Source: Dinoroseobacter sp039192165 (lineage in GTDB: Bacteria > Pseudomonadota > Alphaproteobacteria > Rhodobacterales > Rhodobacteraceae). Taken from it: a DNA stretch of 64,000 nt. Below the pieces are notes generated by a model, which saw nothing but the letters and a program-made list of their open reading frames with translations, had not been told where the DNA came from and ran no database searches. The stretch is taken from positions 48,609-112,608 of the forward strand of contig JBCCXD010000010.1 in the NCBI GenBank assembly GCA_039192165.1. The letters run 5' to 3'. This document shows, in pieces, positions 17,149-26,929 of this stretch. Positions within the stretch are counted from its first letter, which is position 1, and each line of letters starts with the position of its first letter. Position numbers and translations under genes: made by a program.

Positions 17149-18642
17149 ATGGCGATCCACGCCGAGAGTTTTCACCTTGACCCTGCATTTGAGGGTACCC
17201 TCCAGCATCGGATCAAGCGGCGTGTGGTCGAAGGTATTCTTGCGGGAGAGTATCAGTCAGGTGAGAAAATGCCGTCCAGCCGCGCTTTGGCGCGACAGCT
17301 TGGCATCAGCAGAATCACTGTGACGATCGCCTATACGGACCTGGTTGCTGATGACTATCTTGTCGCGCGTGGACGCTCTGGGTACTTCGTTTCACCGTCT
17401 GCACCCAGTGCGCCCCAGTTCGAGCTTGTGGCCAGCGAGGACAAGGATCAAGTCGATTGGTCGCGTCACATAGCACGCCGCACGCCGCAAGGTGCCGCCA
17501 TTGAAAGGCCTGCGGACTGGCAGTCGTATTCCTTTCCGTTTGTATATGGCCAGACCGACCCGGCGCTTTTCGATCATCAGAAATGGCGATTGTGTGCGCT
17601 GCAGGCTCTTGGGCATCGAGAATTCGATGCCCTGACGTCTGATCACTACGAGCGGGATGATCCCAAGCTCGTCGAGTATATTCGCCGCCAGATATTGCCA
17701 CGTCGCGGGATCTCGGCAGCTCCAGAGAACATCTTAATAACAATGGGCGCGCAAAACGCTCTATGGCTGAGCGCGCAGATTCTGCTGACCCAGCGCCGGA
17801 TGGCAGCGATCGAAAGCCCGGGCTACCCGGGACTACGTCAGATACTCGACCAGACCCGCTGCAAGACGGTGAGCGTTCCGGTTGACGAAAAAGGTTTGCC
17901 GCCTGAAGCGCTGCCCGAAAATACGGATGTTGTTTTCACGACCGTCAGTCACCAGTGTCCAACAAATGTTACGATGCCGATGGACCGTCGGCGTGCGCTT
18001 TTGCGTCTGGCAAAGGAGCGGGATTTTATCGTTGTTGAAGATGACTACGAGTTCGAAGTCGCGTTCTCCCGTGCACCTTCCCCGGCCCTGAAATCCTTAG
18101 ATAAAAACGGCAGCGTGATCTACGTAGGTTCGTTTTCCAAATCACTGTTTCCCGGGCTTAGGCTTGGCTATTTGGTTGCGCCTGCTGCATTCGTTGAAGA
18201 AGCGCGACACCTCAGAGCCACTGTGCTCCGTCATCCTCCGGGGCATATCCAACGGACGGCCGCCTATTTTCTATCGCTTGGTCACTACGATGCCCAGATC
18301 AACCGGATGCGGAAGTCTTATCAAGCACGGCGCGAGACAATGCTGTTGGCTATCCGGAACCACGAGCTGACGCTTGCTAGTCCAGAGGACGCGGGTGGAT
18401 CCTGCTTCTGGCTTAAGGCGCGCGACGGTGTGGATACCGGCGAACTTGCCAAACGCCTTTACGCAAGGGGAGTGGTCATCGAAGCCGGGCATGCCTTCTT
18501 CGATCCTCAGAAAGCACCAACCGCATTCTATCGTCTTGCCTACTCGTCAATATCGTCAGCCAAGATCGGTCAGGGGATTTCGATCATCGCAGATGAAATT
18601 CGAAAATCTGGACCGATTTCAGCAAGTCGTCTGGCCCTATGA
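17149..18642 (+). CDS. tauR: MocR/GntR-type PLP-dependent taurine regulator
   Basis: A 497-residue MocR-family regulator. An N-terminal GntR winged helix (residues 20-85, MPSSRALARQLGISRITVTIAYTDL) is joined to a fold-type I aminotransferase-like domain with MGAQNALWLS, VVEDDYEFEV and the PLP lysine in YVGSFSKSLFPGLRLGY. In Rhodobacter TauR activates taurine genes in response to taurine. It diverges from tpa across 241 bp and precedes xsc by 73 bp, so it likely controls both directions. Confidence 0.9.
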   Translation: MAIHAESFHLDPAFEGTLQHRIKRRVVEGILAGEYQSGEKMPSSRALARQLGISRITVTIAYTDLVADDYLVARGRSGYFVSPSAPSAPQFELVASEDKDQVDWSRHIARRTPQGAAIERPADWQSYSFPFVYGQTDPALFDHQKWRLCALQALGHREFDALTSDHYERDDPKLVEYIRRQILPRRGISAAPENILITMGAQNALWLSAQILLTQRRMAAIESPGYPGLRQILDQTRCKTVSVPVDEKGLPPEALPENTDVVFTTVSHQCPTNVTMPMDRRRALLRLAKERDFIVVEDDYEFEVAFSRAPSPALKSLDKNGSVIYVGSFSKSLFPGLRLGYLVAPAAFVEEARHLRATVLRHPPGHIQRTAAYFLSLGHYDAQINRMRKSYQARRETMLLAIRNHELTLASPEDAGGSCFWLKARDGVDTGELAKRLYARGVVIEAGHAFFDPQKAPTAFYRLAYSSISSAKIGQGISIIADEIRKSGPISASRLAL

Positions 18643-18715
18643 GTGCCAGGTCCAGCCGCGATACAAACCCTCAAGTTTTTCGCCTTTTCCAAGGCAGTCC
18701 AGGGAGCAATCTGAA

Positions 18716-20488
18716 ATGAAAATGACGACGGAAGAAGCATTCGTGAAAACCCTGCAGCGCCACGGTATCAGTGATGCGTTTGGGATTATCGGTTCTGCTT
18801 TCATGCCGATCTCTGATCTGTTTCCAAAGGCCGGAATTACTTTCTGGGACTGCGCGCACGAAGGTTCGGGCGGCATGATGGCCGACGGGTACACGCGGGC
18901 CAGCGGCAAGATCTCGATGATGATTGCTCAGAATGGTCCGGGCATCACGAACTTTGTGACAGCGGTGAAGACAGCCTACTGGAACCATACGCCACTTTTG
19001 CTCGTGACCCCGCAAGCTGCCAACAAGACCATCGGGCAGGGCGGATTCCAGGAAGTCGAGCAAATGGCTTTGTTTGAGGATATGGTGGCTTATCAGGAAG
19101 AGGTGCGCGACCCTGGCCGCGTCGCGGAAGTTCTGAACCGGGTCATTCTGAAAGCCAAACGCGCCTCCGCGCCGGCTCAGATCAATATGCCGCGAGATTT
19201 CTGGACCCAGGTGATCGATATCGATCTGCCGGCAATGGTCGAGTTCGAGCGGCCCTCTGGCGGCGAAACGGCGATTTCGGAAGCCGCGCGTCTTCTGTCC
19301 GAGGCTGAGTTTCCAGTAATCCTGAATGGGGCAGGGGTGATCCTTGGAGATGCGGTAGAAGCCTCACAGAAACTTGCCGAGCGCTTGGACGCGCCGGTTT
19401 GTTGTGGGTACCAACACAATGATGCTTTCCCCGGATCCCATCCGCTGTTTGCTGGACCGCTTGGGTACAATGGTTCAAAAGCGGGCATGGAGCTCATTTC
19501 CAAGGCCGATGTAGTGCTGGCGCTCGGGACACGGCTCAACCCGTTTTCAACCCTGCCGGGCTACGGTATCGACTACTGGCCGAACAGTGCAAAAATCATT
19601 CAGGTCGACATTAATCCAGATCGTATTGGTCTGACAAAGCCGGTTTCTGTCGGCGTTGTCGGCGATGCCAAAGACGTGGCCGAGGGGATTTTGGCAAAGC
19701 TGTCAGAAGAAGCCGGCGATCGCGGTCGCAATGCGCGCAAAGCCACGATCGCTCAGACAAAGTCGGCCTGGGCGCAGCAACTTTCGAGCATGGACCATGA
19801 GGACGATGACCCGGGCACGAGCTGGAACGAACGGGCGCGCGCGGCAAAGCCAGAATGGATGAGCCCGCGAATGGCATGGCGTGCCATCCAGGCCGCGCTT
19901 CCGAAGGAGGCGATCATTTCGTCCGATATTGGCAACAATTGCGCAATCGGGAACGCCTATCCAACATTCGAGGATGGTCGCAAGTACCTGGCGCCGGGTC
20001 TCTTTGGTCCATGTGGCTACGGTTTGCCCGCGATCGTTGGCGCAAAGATCGCCTGTCCTGATACACCGGTTGTCGGATTTGCCGGCGACGGTGCATTTGG
20101 GATCGCGGTAACCGAGCTGACAGCGATTGGTCGTCCTGAATGGCCGGCAGTCACCATGGTCGTTTTCCGGAACTATCAGTGGGGCGCGGAAAAAAGAAAC
20201 TCCACGCTATGGTATGACGACAATTTTGTGGGCACCGAGCTCGATGACGACGTTTCCTATGCCGGTATCGCGCAGGCATGCGGTTTGAAGGGCGTTCAAG
20301 CCCGCACGATGGAAGAGCTGACCGACGCGTTGTCTCAGGCGCTCAAAGATCAGAAAGCGGGAAAAACGACGGTGCTCGAAGCCTTGATAAATCAGGAACT
20401 GGGAGAGCCGTTCCGTCGGGATGCGATGAAGGCTCCAGTGGCGGTCGCTGGCATAGACCCACAGGATATGCAGCCGCAAAGGGTCTAG
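18716..20488 (+). CDS. xsc: Sulfoacetaldehyde acetyltransferase
   Basis: A 590-residue ThDP enzyme that desulfonates sulfoacetaldehyde with phosphate to acetyl phosphate and sulfite. It carries the catalytic Glu region WDCAHEGSGGMMADGYTRA, the Xsc-like GQGGFQEVEQMALFEDMVAYQEEV split over an active-site loop, and the ThDP/Mg motif beginning GFAGDGAFGIAVTEL. Start at 18716 (ATGAAAATGACG) with AGGGAG upstream; a frame open from 18374 overlaps tauR and is not the gene start. Its neighbours give the full route, but no sulfite exporter, sulfite oxidase or taurine transporter is in the window next to it. Confidence 0.95.
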   Translation: MKMTTEEAFVKTLQRHGISDAFGIIGSAFMPISDLFPKAGITFWDCAHEGSGGMMADGYTRASGKISMMIAQNGPGITNFVTAVKTAYWNHTPLLLVTPQAANKTIGQGGFQEVEQMALFEDMVAYQEEVRDPGRVAEVLNRVILKAKRASAPAQINMPRDFWTQVIDIDLPAMVEFERPSGGETAISEAARLLSEAEFPVILNGAGVILGDAVEASQKLAERLDAPVCCGYQHNDAFPGSHPLFAGPLGYNGSKAGMELISKADVVLALGTRLNPFSTLPGYGIDYWPNSAKIIQVDINPDRIGLTKPVSVGVVGDAKDVAEGILAKLSEEAGDRGRNARKATIAQTKSAWAQQLSSMDHEDDDPGTSWNERARAAKPEWMSPRMAWRAIQAALPKEAIISSDIGNNCAIGNAYPTFEDGRKYLAPGLFGPCGYGLPAIVGAKIACPDTPVVGFAGDGAFGIAVTELTAIGRPEWPAVTMVVFRNYQWGAEKRNSTLWYDDNFVGTELDDDVSYAGIAQACGLKGVQARTMEELTDALSQALKDQKAGKTTVLEALINQELGEPFRRDAMKAPVAVAGIDPQDMQPQRV

Positions 20489-20518
20489 AGCGGGGTACTT
20501 TGCTGGTCACGACTGCTC

Positions 20519-22882
20519 TTAGAGATCGCAGATGCGCCTGGTTATTTCCTCTGCGTAGTCTCCCCATGTACTGATTGCGCGCGCTTGGGCTTCTTGTGCC
20601 AGTTTGGCGCGAAGCGCGGGGTCCTCCGCAAGCTTTTTCATGGATTGTGCCAGTGCCAAAGCACTTGTCATGTCCACCGTAAGGCATCCGCCCCCGGCGG
20701 CGAGTTCGGCCATTACGCCGGAATTGTGACAGATGCAGGGGCGTCCGATCCACAGACTTTCCATGATCGGGAGACCGAACCCTTCGGTGAGCGAAGGATA
20801 GACAGTAAAGGAGGCACTCTCATAAAGCTCGGCCAGCGTCGCGTCCGGTAAGATTTTGTGCCAGGTGATCTGGTCATCGTTTGAGGCAGCGTCGAGCACA
20901 CGCGCTGTAAGACTGTCGGCATTCACATAACTGTTGCCCACGAGGTGGAGGTGAACGGACAGTTCAGGTGCAATATCGCGAAGTTTATTGAATGCATCCA
21001 AAAGGGCGATGTGGTTCTTTCGCGGTTCGATTGTCGCAACGCACAGGATGTTTACAGAAGTGCCAGACAAGTCTTGTTCTGACTGACCTTTCACGCGCGA
21101 GCGATCGCTGAATTGCCCAGGAAGCAACAGCGCCTCGCATCTCTGCGGTATCGCAAGGGACTGTTCGTTTGCATAGCGCTCAAATTCGCTCTGACTAAAT
21201 CCCGAGATCGACCACACGGCATCAGCCTTTGAAATTGAGCGCAAATAGTCTGGAAAAGCACCACGCACAGTATGATCGACGTACTCCGACTGGTAAATCG
21301 GGATCATGTCATAGAATACATTAGCAATACGGCAGCCTTGTCGCGACGCCCATTCGTTGCGCGCGAAGGCGCTGCCATCGAGAGCAATTTCGGGAAAGAG
21401 AAAAATTGGCGAGGCCGTTGATACGTGTCCGGCTGTACTCAACAGCTCCTCTGCGCTCGAAATCAGTCTTTCAAATGCTACGCCTTTGACATCGGTCGGA
21501 CCGCCATTGCTCGCCAAAAACTGACGTTCCGTTTGGCCCAGAAGACGAAATCCGCCTCGACCTCCGTCGCGCGCCGGATCCCATGCCACGAACCAAACCT
21601 CAAGTTCTGGCCGGGCAGAAAGCTCGCGAGACAGTCGCCGCGTTACCCGAATTACGCCAGAGTTCGCAGGGTCCCGGCTCGAGTTTGTGACGTCTACCAA
21701 AACGAGACGCCGGAGTTTTCCGGGCGGTACGGCTGGTGAAGCTGACGGATCCTGAAGAATCGTCGCCACCCACCTGGAAAGTGTGCCGTTCCAGCGAAAA
21801 CGCGCTCGGAAGCGGTCCATGCTTTCGGCAAGTGCAAGACGCAGGCCACTTTCATCCTGAAGGAGGCGCACTGCTTTTCTTCCCATTTCTTCAGATGTCT
21901 CACACAGGAGCCAGGGGTCAGCAGCTACCTCCGGATGTGCGCCCACGTTAAAGACCAACGCCGGGCGATCAAACCACTGCATTTCTGCAAGCGGCAGGTT
22001 GAAGCCTTCCCAAAGCGACATCGATAAGCCCAGTGCAGAACGCTTCGAGATTTCCGCTAGACAGGCATCGCTGATCGTCGGAAGAAAGACGACCTTGCTT
22101 TTAAGGTCGCCCGGCACGTCGATGCTTTCCGAACCGGCCAAAACCAAAAGCCGGACATCGGGAACTTCTTTCTGAACACGCCGGAGAATGTTGAAGGCTT
22201 CTGGAGAATTCTTGTACCCGTGTTCCTCGAAACGTCCGAGCAGCAGTATTTGCCGAATGCCTTTTGCTGCCTCCTCGTCCATGCGATCAATGAACAATTG
22301 CTCTTCTGTATTGAGTGCGACCTCTTGCAAGCCGTCGAGATGGTCTGCCCCAAGGAGCACGGTTTCAACACCCTGCAACGCGCCGCGATCAGGTACGGTC
22401 TGGCTGTCGGCGATAAAGGCGCTGATTGGCAAAACCTCATCGATTGCACTCAGGCATACCTCGCGCAGCCGGCGTAACTCGCGTTGGATTGGCAATGCCG
22501 CTTCCGGCATGCCGTCATGAGGAACCGCGCCGGCATCAATGAATATGCTGCGTATCCCACGACTTGCAGCAAGCGCACCCAGCGAAAAGAATGGCCAGCC
22601 TCCAATGACCACCACGTCAGGAGGGCCGTCCGCAATCATCCGTTCCAGAACTTGCTGGCTTGCGGAAACGTCGGCTTCAATAAAATTGAGCCCATCCTCA
22701 AGAGTAACCTCATCAACGGACAATTTTGCACCTTCAAGAGCCTGGGGATCAGACCTGAGACAGCTAAGTGCGACTTCGCTTCCCTCGCCCTGCAAACGCC
22801 GCGCAAGCAATACAAGAATCCGGTCCACACCGAAGCGCGCAAGAAAGCGCTCATTGCAAAGGACAATTCGTTTTGAGCTCAC
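20519..22882 (-). CDS. Tandem two-domain glycosyltransferase (GT4-GT4)
   Basis: A 787-residue protein with two complete-looking GT-B units. The first (1-375) has QILLLGRFEEHG and MSLWEGFNLPLAEM; the second (about 395-787) has CVATIEPRKNHIALLDAFNKL and PSLTEGFGLPIMESLWIG. Both contain the E-x7-E retaining motif, so both may be active and add two sugars. GTG start at 22882 overlaps the stop of the preceding glycosyltransferase by 4 bp. It converges on xsc with a 30-bp gap. Likely role: surface polysaccharide or glycoprotein synthesis. Confidence 0.85.
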   Translation of the reverse strand: MSSKRIVLCNERFLARFGVDRILVLLARRLQGEGSEVALSCLRSDPQALEGAKLSVDEVTLEDGLNFIEADVSASQQVLERMIADGPPDVVVIGGWPFFSLGALAASRGIRSIFIDAGAVPHDGMPEAALPIQRELRRLREVCLSAIDEVLPISAFIADSQTVPDRGALQGVETVLLGADHLDGLQEVALNTEEQLFIDRMDEEAAKGIRQILLLGRFEEHGYKNSPEAFNILRRVQKEVPDVRLLVLAGSESIDVPGDLKSKVVFLPTISDACLAEISKRSALGLSMSLWEGFNLPLAEMQWFDRPALVFNVGAHPEVAADPWLLCETSEEMGRKAVRLLQDESGLRLALAESMDRFRARFRWNGTLSRWVATILQDPSASPAVPPGKLRRLVLVDVTNSSRDPANSGVIRVTRRLSRELSARPELEVWFVAWDPARDGGRGGFRLLGQTERQFLASNGGPTDVKGVAFERLISSAEELLSTAGHVSTASPIFLFPEIALDGSAFARNEWASRQGCRIANVFYDMIPIYQSEYVDHTVRGAFPDYLRSISKADAVWSISGFSQSEFERYANEQSLAIPQRCEALLLPGQFSDRSRVKGQSEQDLSGTSVNILCVATIEPRKNHIALLDAFNKLRDIAPELSVHLHLVGNSYVNADSLTARVLDAASNDDQITWHKILPDATLAELYESASFTVYPSLTEGFGLPIMESLWIGRPCICHNSGVMAELAAGGGCLTVDMTSALALAQSMKKLAEDPALRAKLAQEAQARAISTWGDYAEEITRRICDL

Positions 22883-24618
22883 TTGGCTATTTCGCTGCTA
22901 AGGTTGAAGGATGCTTGGGGCAACAGCGTGGTCAGTCTTCTCGCAAGTGTTGCCGAAAGTGAAGGATGCATCGGGGGTACAGGAGGCAGCTCAGCCAACG
23001 CAGCGATTGTTCCAAGTGCATCCGAAAGAGTCGCATAGGGAGGCAGTTCATTTGCCACGGAAAATCCGGCCAACGGAGAGTTTGTTTCTGCGAGCACTGG
23101 TATCCCACTACGAACTGCCCTCAACACAAGACCTGCCTCTTCAATCCTGAAGCCGGGCCATATCCACACAAGTTCAAGCCTCTCCCAGGCACAGGTGTCG
23201 AGCCAGTCGTGAAAAACAAAACGAACGCGGGACAATTCGCCTTCCACGACATGAAACATGTGCAGCAGGTCGTCGAGGTCGGGGTTTGGCGCAGGTCCCG
23301 CGCAGGCGACGACATACTCATCCTGCAACCTCGGAGTCGACGGCATATTGTAGAGCGTTTGGAGCCGCCTGATTGTATGTGTCTCCGAAAACTCCGCACG
23401 ACGCTGCCTGTTCCGCTCTCCGAAATTTCGTGACAAGCCCGGATCCTGGATGAGGCGTGCCATAGCCGCGGCGAGATCGGCACCATCTCCGGGCTCAACC
23501 AGAAATCCCGAAAGGCCATCTTCCACGAGATCGATGTTGCCGCCGGTTCGCGTTGCAATCTGAGCTTTCCCCTTTGCGATCGCTTCAAGCATAGAAACGG
23601 GTTCGTTTTCCGGCCAAATGGATGGGAGTACGATCGCATCGACCCGATCCATAAGCTCAAGCAATTCGCTGCGCGGCAGTCGTCCCGCCAGCTCAACGGC
23701 ATCTCCAAAACGACCAGCACGGATTCCGCTCTGGATGTCTTCCGAGAGTTCGCCGTGACCGCAGATTGTAAGACGCCATCGCCCCATAAGATTGCCATTG
23801 TTGGCAAGCTTTTCTGCAGCATTGAGGAGATGGACTATCCCTTTGTGAGCGCCAAGATACGCGGCACATAGAAAGTGAGTGCAGTGATTTTCTGACTTCG
23901 GCTCACTTAGCTTAGAAGTCGAACTTTCCAGGACTTCCAGGTCGATCCCGTTTGACAGAGCCTGCACAGGTTTTGTCAGCGTTCTTGCCTCGTCGTAGGC
24001 ATTTGCGAGGTAGTGGCTTGGGCTTAGAAGTCGATCCGCGTGTCCAAGGCACCACGCAACGTAGTCTCGACGCAGTCGCATTGGGAGCGGTCCTCCGAGC
24101 GGCGCCTCGACCTTTGGTTTGCAGCGAGCGCATTCTTCAGGATTTGTGCAAAGAGATAAGTCGTTTCGGAGGCGCGTATTTTTGAAGCAAAAACCCCAGT
24201 GATCGTGGAATGTGACAAAAACCTTTGCTCCATAGGACTTTGCAAGTGGAATGAGGTTTGCCCCAAGACCGACCACGTTATGAAAGTGGACGATACTAGG
24301 TTCGAAGTGCCTGAGCACGCCCCCAAAGCGTCGGGCCACTTCATGACGACAGAAGTTCTCGCCCGTATCGAGGGAGACCAGTCCATTCCGGAACACCGGG
24401 ATTTTTTTGTTGTGGTCCCATTCGCGCTCAAGCGCGCCCGCTTCCAGTCCGTCCTGTGGGAGCCCGCCGGCAAAAACTGAAACGCTATGTCCTGCATCGC
24501 AAAACGCGCGCGCCTGCCTTGCGGCGACGACCTCCGCTCCCCCAATCGCGTTGGGAGGGTAAAAGTTACTGACGATGAGTATTCGATGCTTCGGTTGCAC
24601 GCCCAAATCCAGTCGCAA
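22879..24618 (-). CDS. Glycosyltransferase family 4 with C-terminal extension
   Basis: A 579-residue GT-B enzyme. The N-terminal acceptor half has ILIVSNFYPPNAIGGAEVVA, typical of GT4. The donor half has ALSNGIDLEVL and VLPSIWPENEPVSMLEAIAKG (a variant E-x7-E) then TRTGGNIDLVEDGLSGFLVEPG in two pieces. Residues 425-579 form an extra segment (VACAGPAPNPDLDDLLHMFH onward) that resembles part of another GT-B half and may be a binding module. TTG at 24618 with AGAGG upstream is the probable start; GTG at 24600 is possible. One base separates it from the methyltransferase gene. Confidence 0.82.
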   Translation of the reverse strand: MRLDLGVQPKHRILIVSNFYPPNAIGGAEVVAARQARAFCDAGHSVSVFAGGLPQDGLEAGALEREWDHNKKIPVFRNGLVSLDTGENFCRHEVARRFGGVLRHFEPSIVHFHNVVGLGANLIPLAKSYGAKVFVTFHDHWGFCFKNTRLRNDLSLCTNPEECARCKPKVEAPLGGPLPMRLRRDYVAWCLGHADRLLSPSHYLANAYDEARTLTKPVQALSNGIDLEVLESSTSKLSEPKSENHCTHFLCAAYLGAHKGIVHLLNAAEKLANNGNLMGRWRLTICGHGELSEDIQSGIRAGRFGDAVELAGRLPRSELLELMDRVDAIVLPSIWPENEPVSMLEAIAKGKAQIATRTGGNIDLVEDGLSGFLVEPGDGADLAAAMARLIQDPGLSRNFGERNRQRRAEFSETHTIRRLQTLYNMPSTPRLQDEYVVACAGPAPNPDLDDLLHMFHVVEGELSRVRFVFHDWLDTCAWERLELVWIWPGFRIEEAGLVLRAVRSGIPVLAETNSPLAGFSVANELPPYATLSDALGTIAALAELPPVPPMHPSLSATLARRLTTLLPQASFNLSSEIAK

Positions 24619-24619
24619 G

Positions 24620-25318
24620 TTACCTCTTGCGAGACGCAGTCTCTAGAATATCGAGATTTGGGCTGCAGTGGTGCAGGCACCGGATAGACGTGGCCGCTGA
24701 TTGCAGGATTTCAGGTTGGCCCTGCCTCGGGGTTGGTTCAAGGTAGGCAATTCCAAGCCCGCCCCAGACTTCTCCCCGACCGTTTGAAACCGAATGCTCA
24801 ATTATTTGGCCAGGAATGAAATCGCAGTCGAACCGAACCAGGTGCGGGTTTGCGGCCCAGTCCACTGATAGCAAACCACGCCTGGTCTCGGGGTTCCCGG
24901 TATCATGCATAATAATGAACATCGGCTCGGAAGGTATGTGCTCTAGAATAAGCTGTAGGTCCCGGCGTACGCCCTCCGCCGAGTGGTCCGCATCAACAAG
25001 CACGTAATTTACAGGTCGCCCGGCGGCCTCGTGCATGGCAAAAGCTTTTGGGATCGCCTCAGTCGAAGGTTCGATGATCAGTTCCACATTTGGTTTGGCG
25101 GCGACGCGCTGTGGCACTTCGGGGTCGATATCAATCGCTATGAGGTGATCGACGTATTGGCTGGCTAGTGAGAGACTTCCGCCATAATAAACGCCTACCT
25201 CAATACCGCCCTTGGGTCTGATGCGCGAGAGCACACCCGTCAGCGCGATCCGTTCCCATGGCATCATCTGCCAATTCTCGCCCCGAACATTCGGAAACAA
25301 GATGTCTTCGAACCCCAT
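24620..25318 (-). CDS. CmcI-like class I SAM-dependent methyltransferase
   Basis: A 232-residue protein with a Rossmann methyltransferase core: GGIEVGVYYGGSLSLA (motif I region), HLIAIDIDPEVPQRV (acidic residue after strand 2) and NYVLVDADHSAEGVRRDLQ. This pattern fits cephalosporin-hydroxylase-like (CmcI) methyltransferases common in polysaccharide loci. It is first in a three-gene minus-strand operon with two glycosyltransferases, so sugar O-methylation is a plausible job. It diverges from the FkbM gene. Confidence 0.75.
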   Translation of the reverse strand: MGFEDILFPNVRGENWQMMPWERIALTGVLSRIRPKGGIEVGVYYGGSLSLASQYVDHLIAIDIDPEVPQRVAAKPNVELIIEPSTEAIPKAFAMHEAAGRPVNYVLVDADHSAEGVRRDLQLILEHIPSEPMFIIMHDTGNPETRRGLLSVDWAANPHLVRFDCDFIPGQIIEHSVSNGRGEVWGGLGIAYLEPTPRQGQPEILQSAATSIRCLHHCSPNLDILETASRKR

Positions 25319-25478
25319 TGTTCGCTCCTAGCCTGAGCGCGTCCACATGCGCGTCGTGTTTTGCGACACGCCTTGCGAAGCCGCCTTGGAAATGTGACAA
25401 GTACTTCTAAGTCGTGTCGCCGTGTCAAGCTGGATTGCGGCGCGTGAGCCGGATATCGAGCGCCCAAGAAGCAAAGCC

Positions 25479-26711
25479 ATGAAAAAAGAAGAAAAACAAA
25501 GCGAGCACGCGTCGTTTCTTACCCCTATGGTGACGTATGCGCAGAACTTCGAAGATGTTCTTTTAAGACGAGCGCTGCAAGACATAGAGGCCGGTTTTTA
25601 CATTGATTTGGGCGCCTTCGATCCTATCGAGGATAGTGTGACAGCTTGGTTCTACTCGGAAGGATGGCGTGGGATTAACGTTGAACCTAACCCTGATTTT
25701 CATGCGCGGTTGATGGAACAACGTCCAGAAGACTTAAACCTTCAGGTGGCCGTTTCGGATGGTCCGGGAACCCTGACCCTGCACCTGATGGACGGGTTAT
25801 CGAGTGCAGCGGATGAGATAGTGGAGCTTCACGCAGCACAGGGGCGCGACGTTGGGCGCACCGTTGAAGTTAAAACAGTCAGCCTTGATACTATCTTGGA
25901 GGAACACGCAAACGCGCGCACCGTCGATTTTCTGAAAGTCGATATTGAGGGGCTGGAAGCAACCGTACTGAACGCTTGCAAGTTTGAGGCGGTGCGGCCA
26001 CGGATTATTGTTGTCGAAGCCAATTTACCAGACTCAACCGAGCCAGCTTGGCGCGGCTGGCAAAAAGGATTGCTTGAGAAAGACTACCTTTTTGCGTGGT
26101 CTGACGGTCTCAACCGCTACTACGTGCGAAAAGAGGATGCCTGGAGGGCGGATGTTATTGCCAGCCCTCCCAGTGTTTTTGACAGCTTCCGCCTCAGGGC
26201 TGAGGATCGACGCGTTGCATTCTTGTCCAAAGAAGGCCCGAAAGGCCTTTTGCAGAAGTTCCACGCTTTCATGGGCGAGCGGAGAGCCCAGACTGAGCAT
26301 TTGGAAAGTGAGAACACACGGTTAGCTCGCGAGAACAGCTCGCTTTTAGGGGCGCTGGAGTCCGCAAATGATCGCTCAGCCGCCTTTGGTGCAGAGGTAG
26401 ATGACATTAACAGACAATTGGAGCAACTCAGGAAATCCGCGGCTGTTCATGTGGTCGAAAACGCTCTGTCTTCTACAGGAAATCCGGACGAAGGTGCGGA
26501 ACCCCAAGTCTCCGAAGCTCAACGACAGGTCGCTTTTGAAAAGCTTCGCTCTGAAAAGCGCAGGCAACTGGAAGAACTCAGGCCACAGCCAGCCTACACT
26601 CTGGAAACGCTGCCAGAGCGCCGTTCTCTGCGAGAGAATGCGATACGCATGCGAAAACGCCTGGGAAGATCGATCCGTAAGCGTGTGAAACGCTTGTTTG
26701 GCAAGACTTAG
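25479..26711 (+). CDS. FkbM family methyltransferase with C-terminal coiled coil
   Basis: A 410-residue protein. Residues 10-240 form an FkbM domain: VTYAQNFEDVLLRRAL, GFYIDLGAFDP, GWRGINVEPNPDFHARL, VSLDTILEEH and FLKVDIEGLEATVL. These enzymes O-methylate sugars or small molecules. Residues 270-340 are heptad-rich (RRAQTEHLESENTRLARENS) and suggest a coiled coil; the C-terminus is very basic (RKRLGRSIRKRVKRLFGK), perhaps for membrane or polymer contact. ATG 25479 is the likely start, though the conserved domain could also begin from the ATG of MVTYAQ. Divergent from the glycosyltransferase operon. Confidence 0.82.
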   Translation: MKKEEKQSEHASFLTPMVTYAQNFEDVLLRRALQDIEAGFYIDLGAFDPIEDSVTAWFYSEGWRGINVEPNPDFHARLMEQRPEDLNLQVAVSDGPGTLTLHLMDGLSSAADEIVELHAAQGRDVGRTVEVKTVSLDTILEEHANARTVDFLKVDIEGLEATVLNACKFEAVRPRIIVVEANLPDSTEPAWRGWQKGLLEKDYLFAWSDGLNRYYVRKEDAWRADVIASPPSVFDSFRLRAEDRRVAFLSKEGPKGLLQKFHAFMGERRAQTEHLESENTRLARENSSLLGALESANDRSAAFGAEVDDINRQLEQLRKSAAVHVVENALSSTGNPDEGAEPQVSEAQRQVAFEKLRSEKRRQLEELRPQPAYTLETLPERRSLRENAIRMRKRLGRSIRKRVKRLFGKT

Positions 26712-26929
26712 CTGTGACAGCCTTCGCGTTTTGAATCGGTCAATGAGTTGTGATAGCGCCATATTTGACACACTGGTTGGAGCACCAAAGGCGTCTAAGC
26801 AAATATTCGCTCAGGTTTCGCCACACTCCGGCCAGATTGTGCCTGCACGGAGTCATTGCGTCGGGAGGTGAGGACCTTCTTAGCTTTCGCATCTAGCTTT
26901 CGGCCAACTGGAACTAGGAACACCCATAG

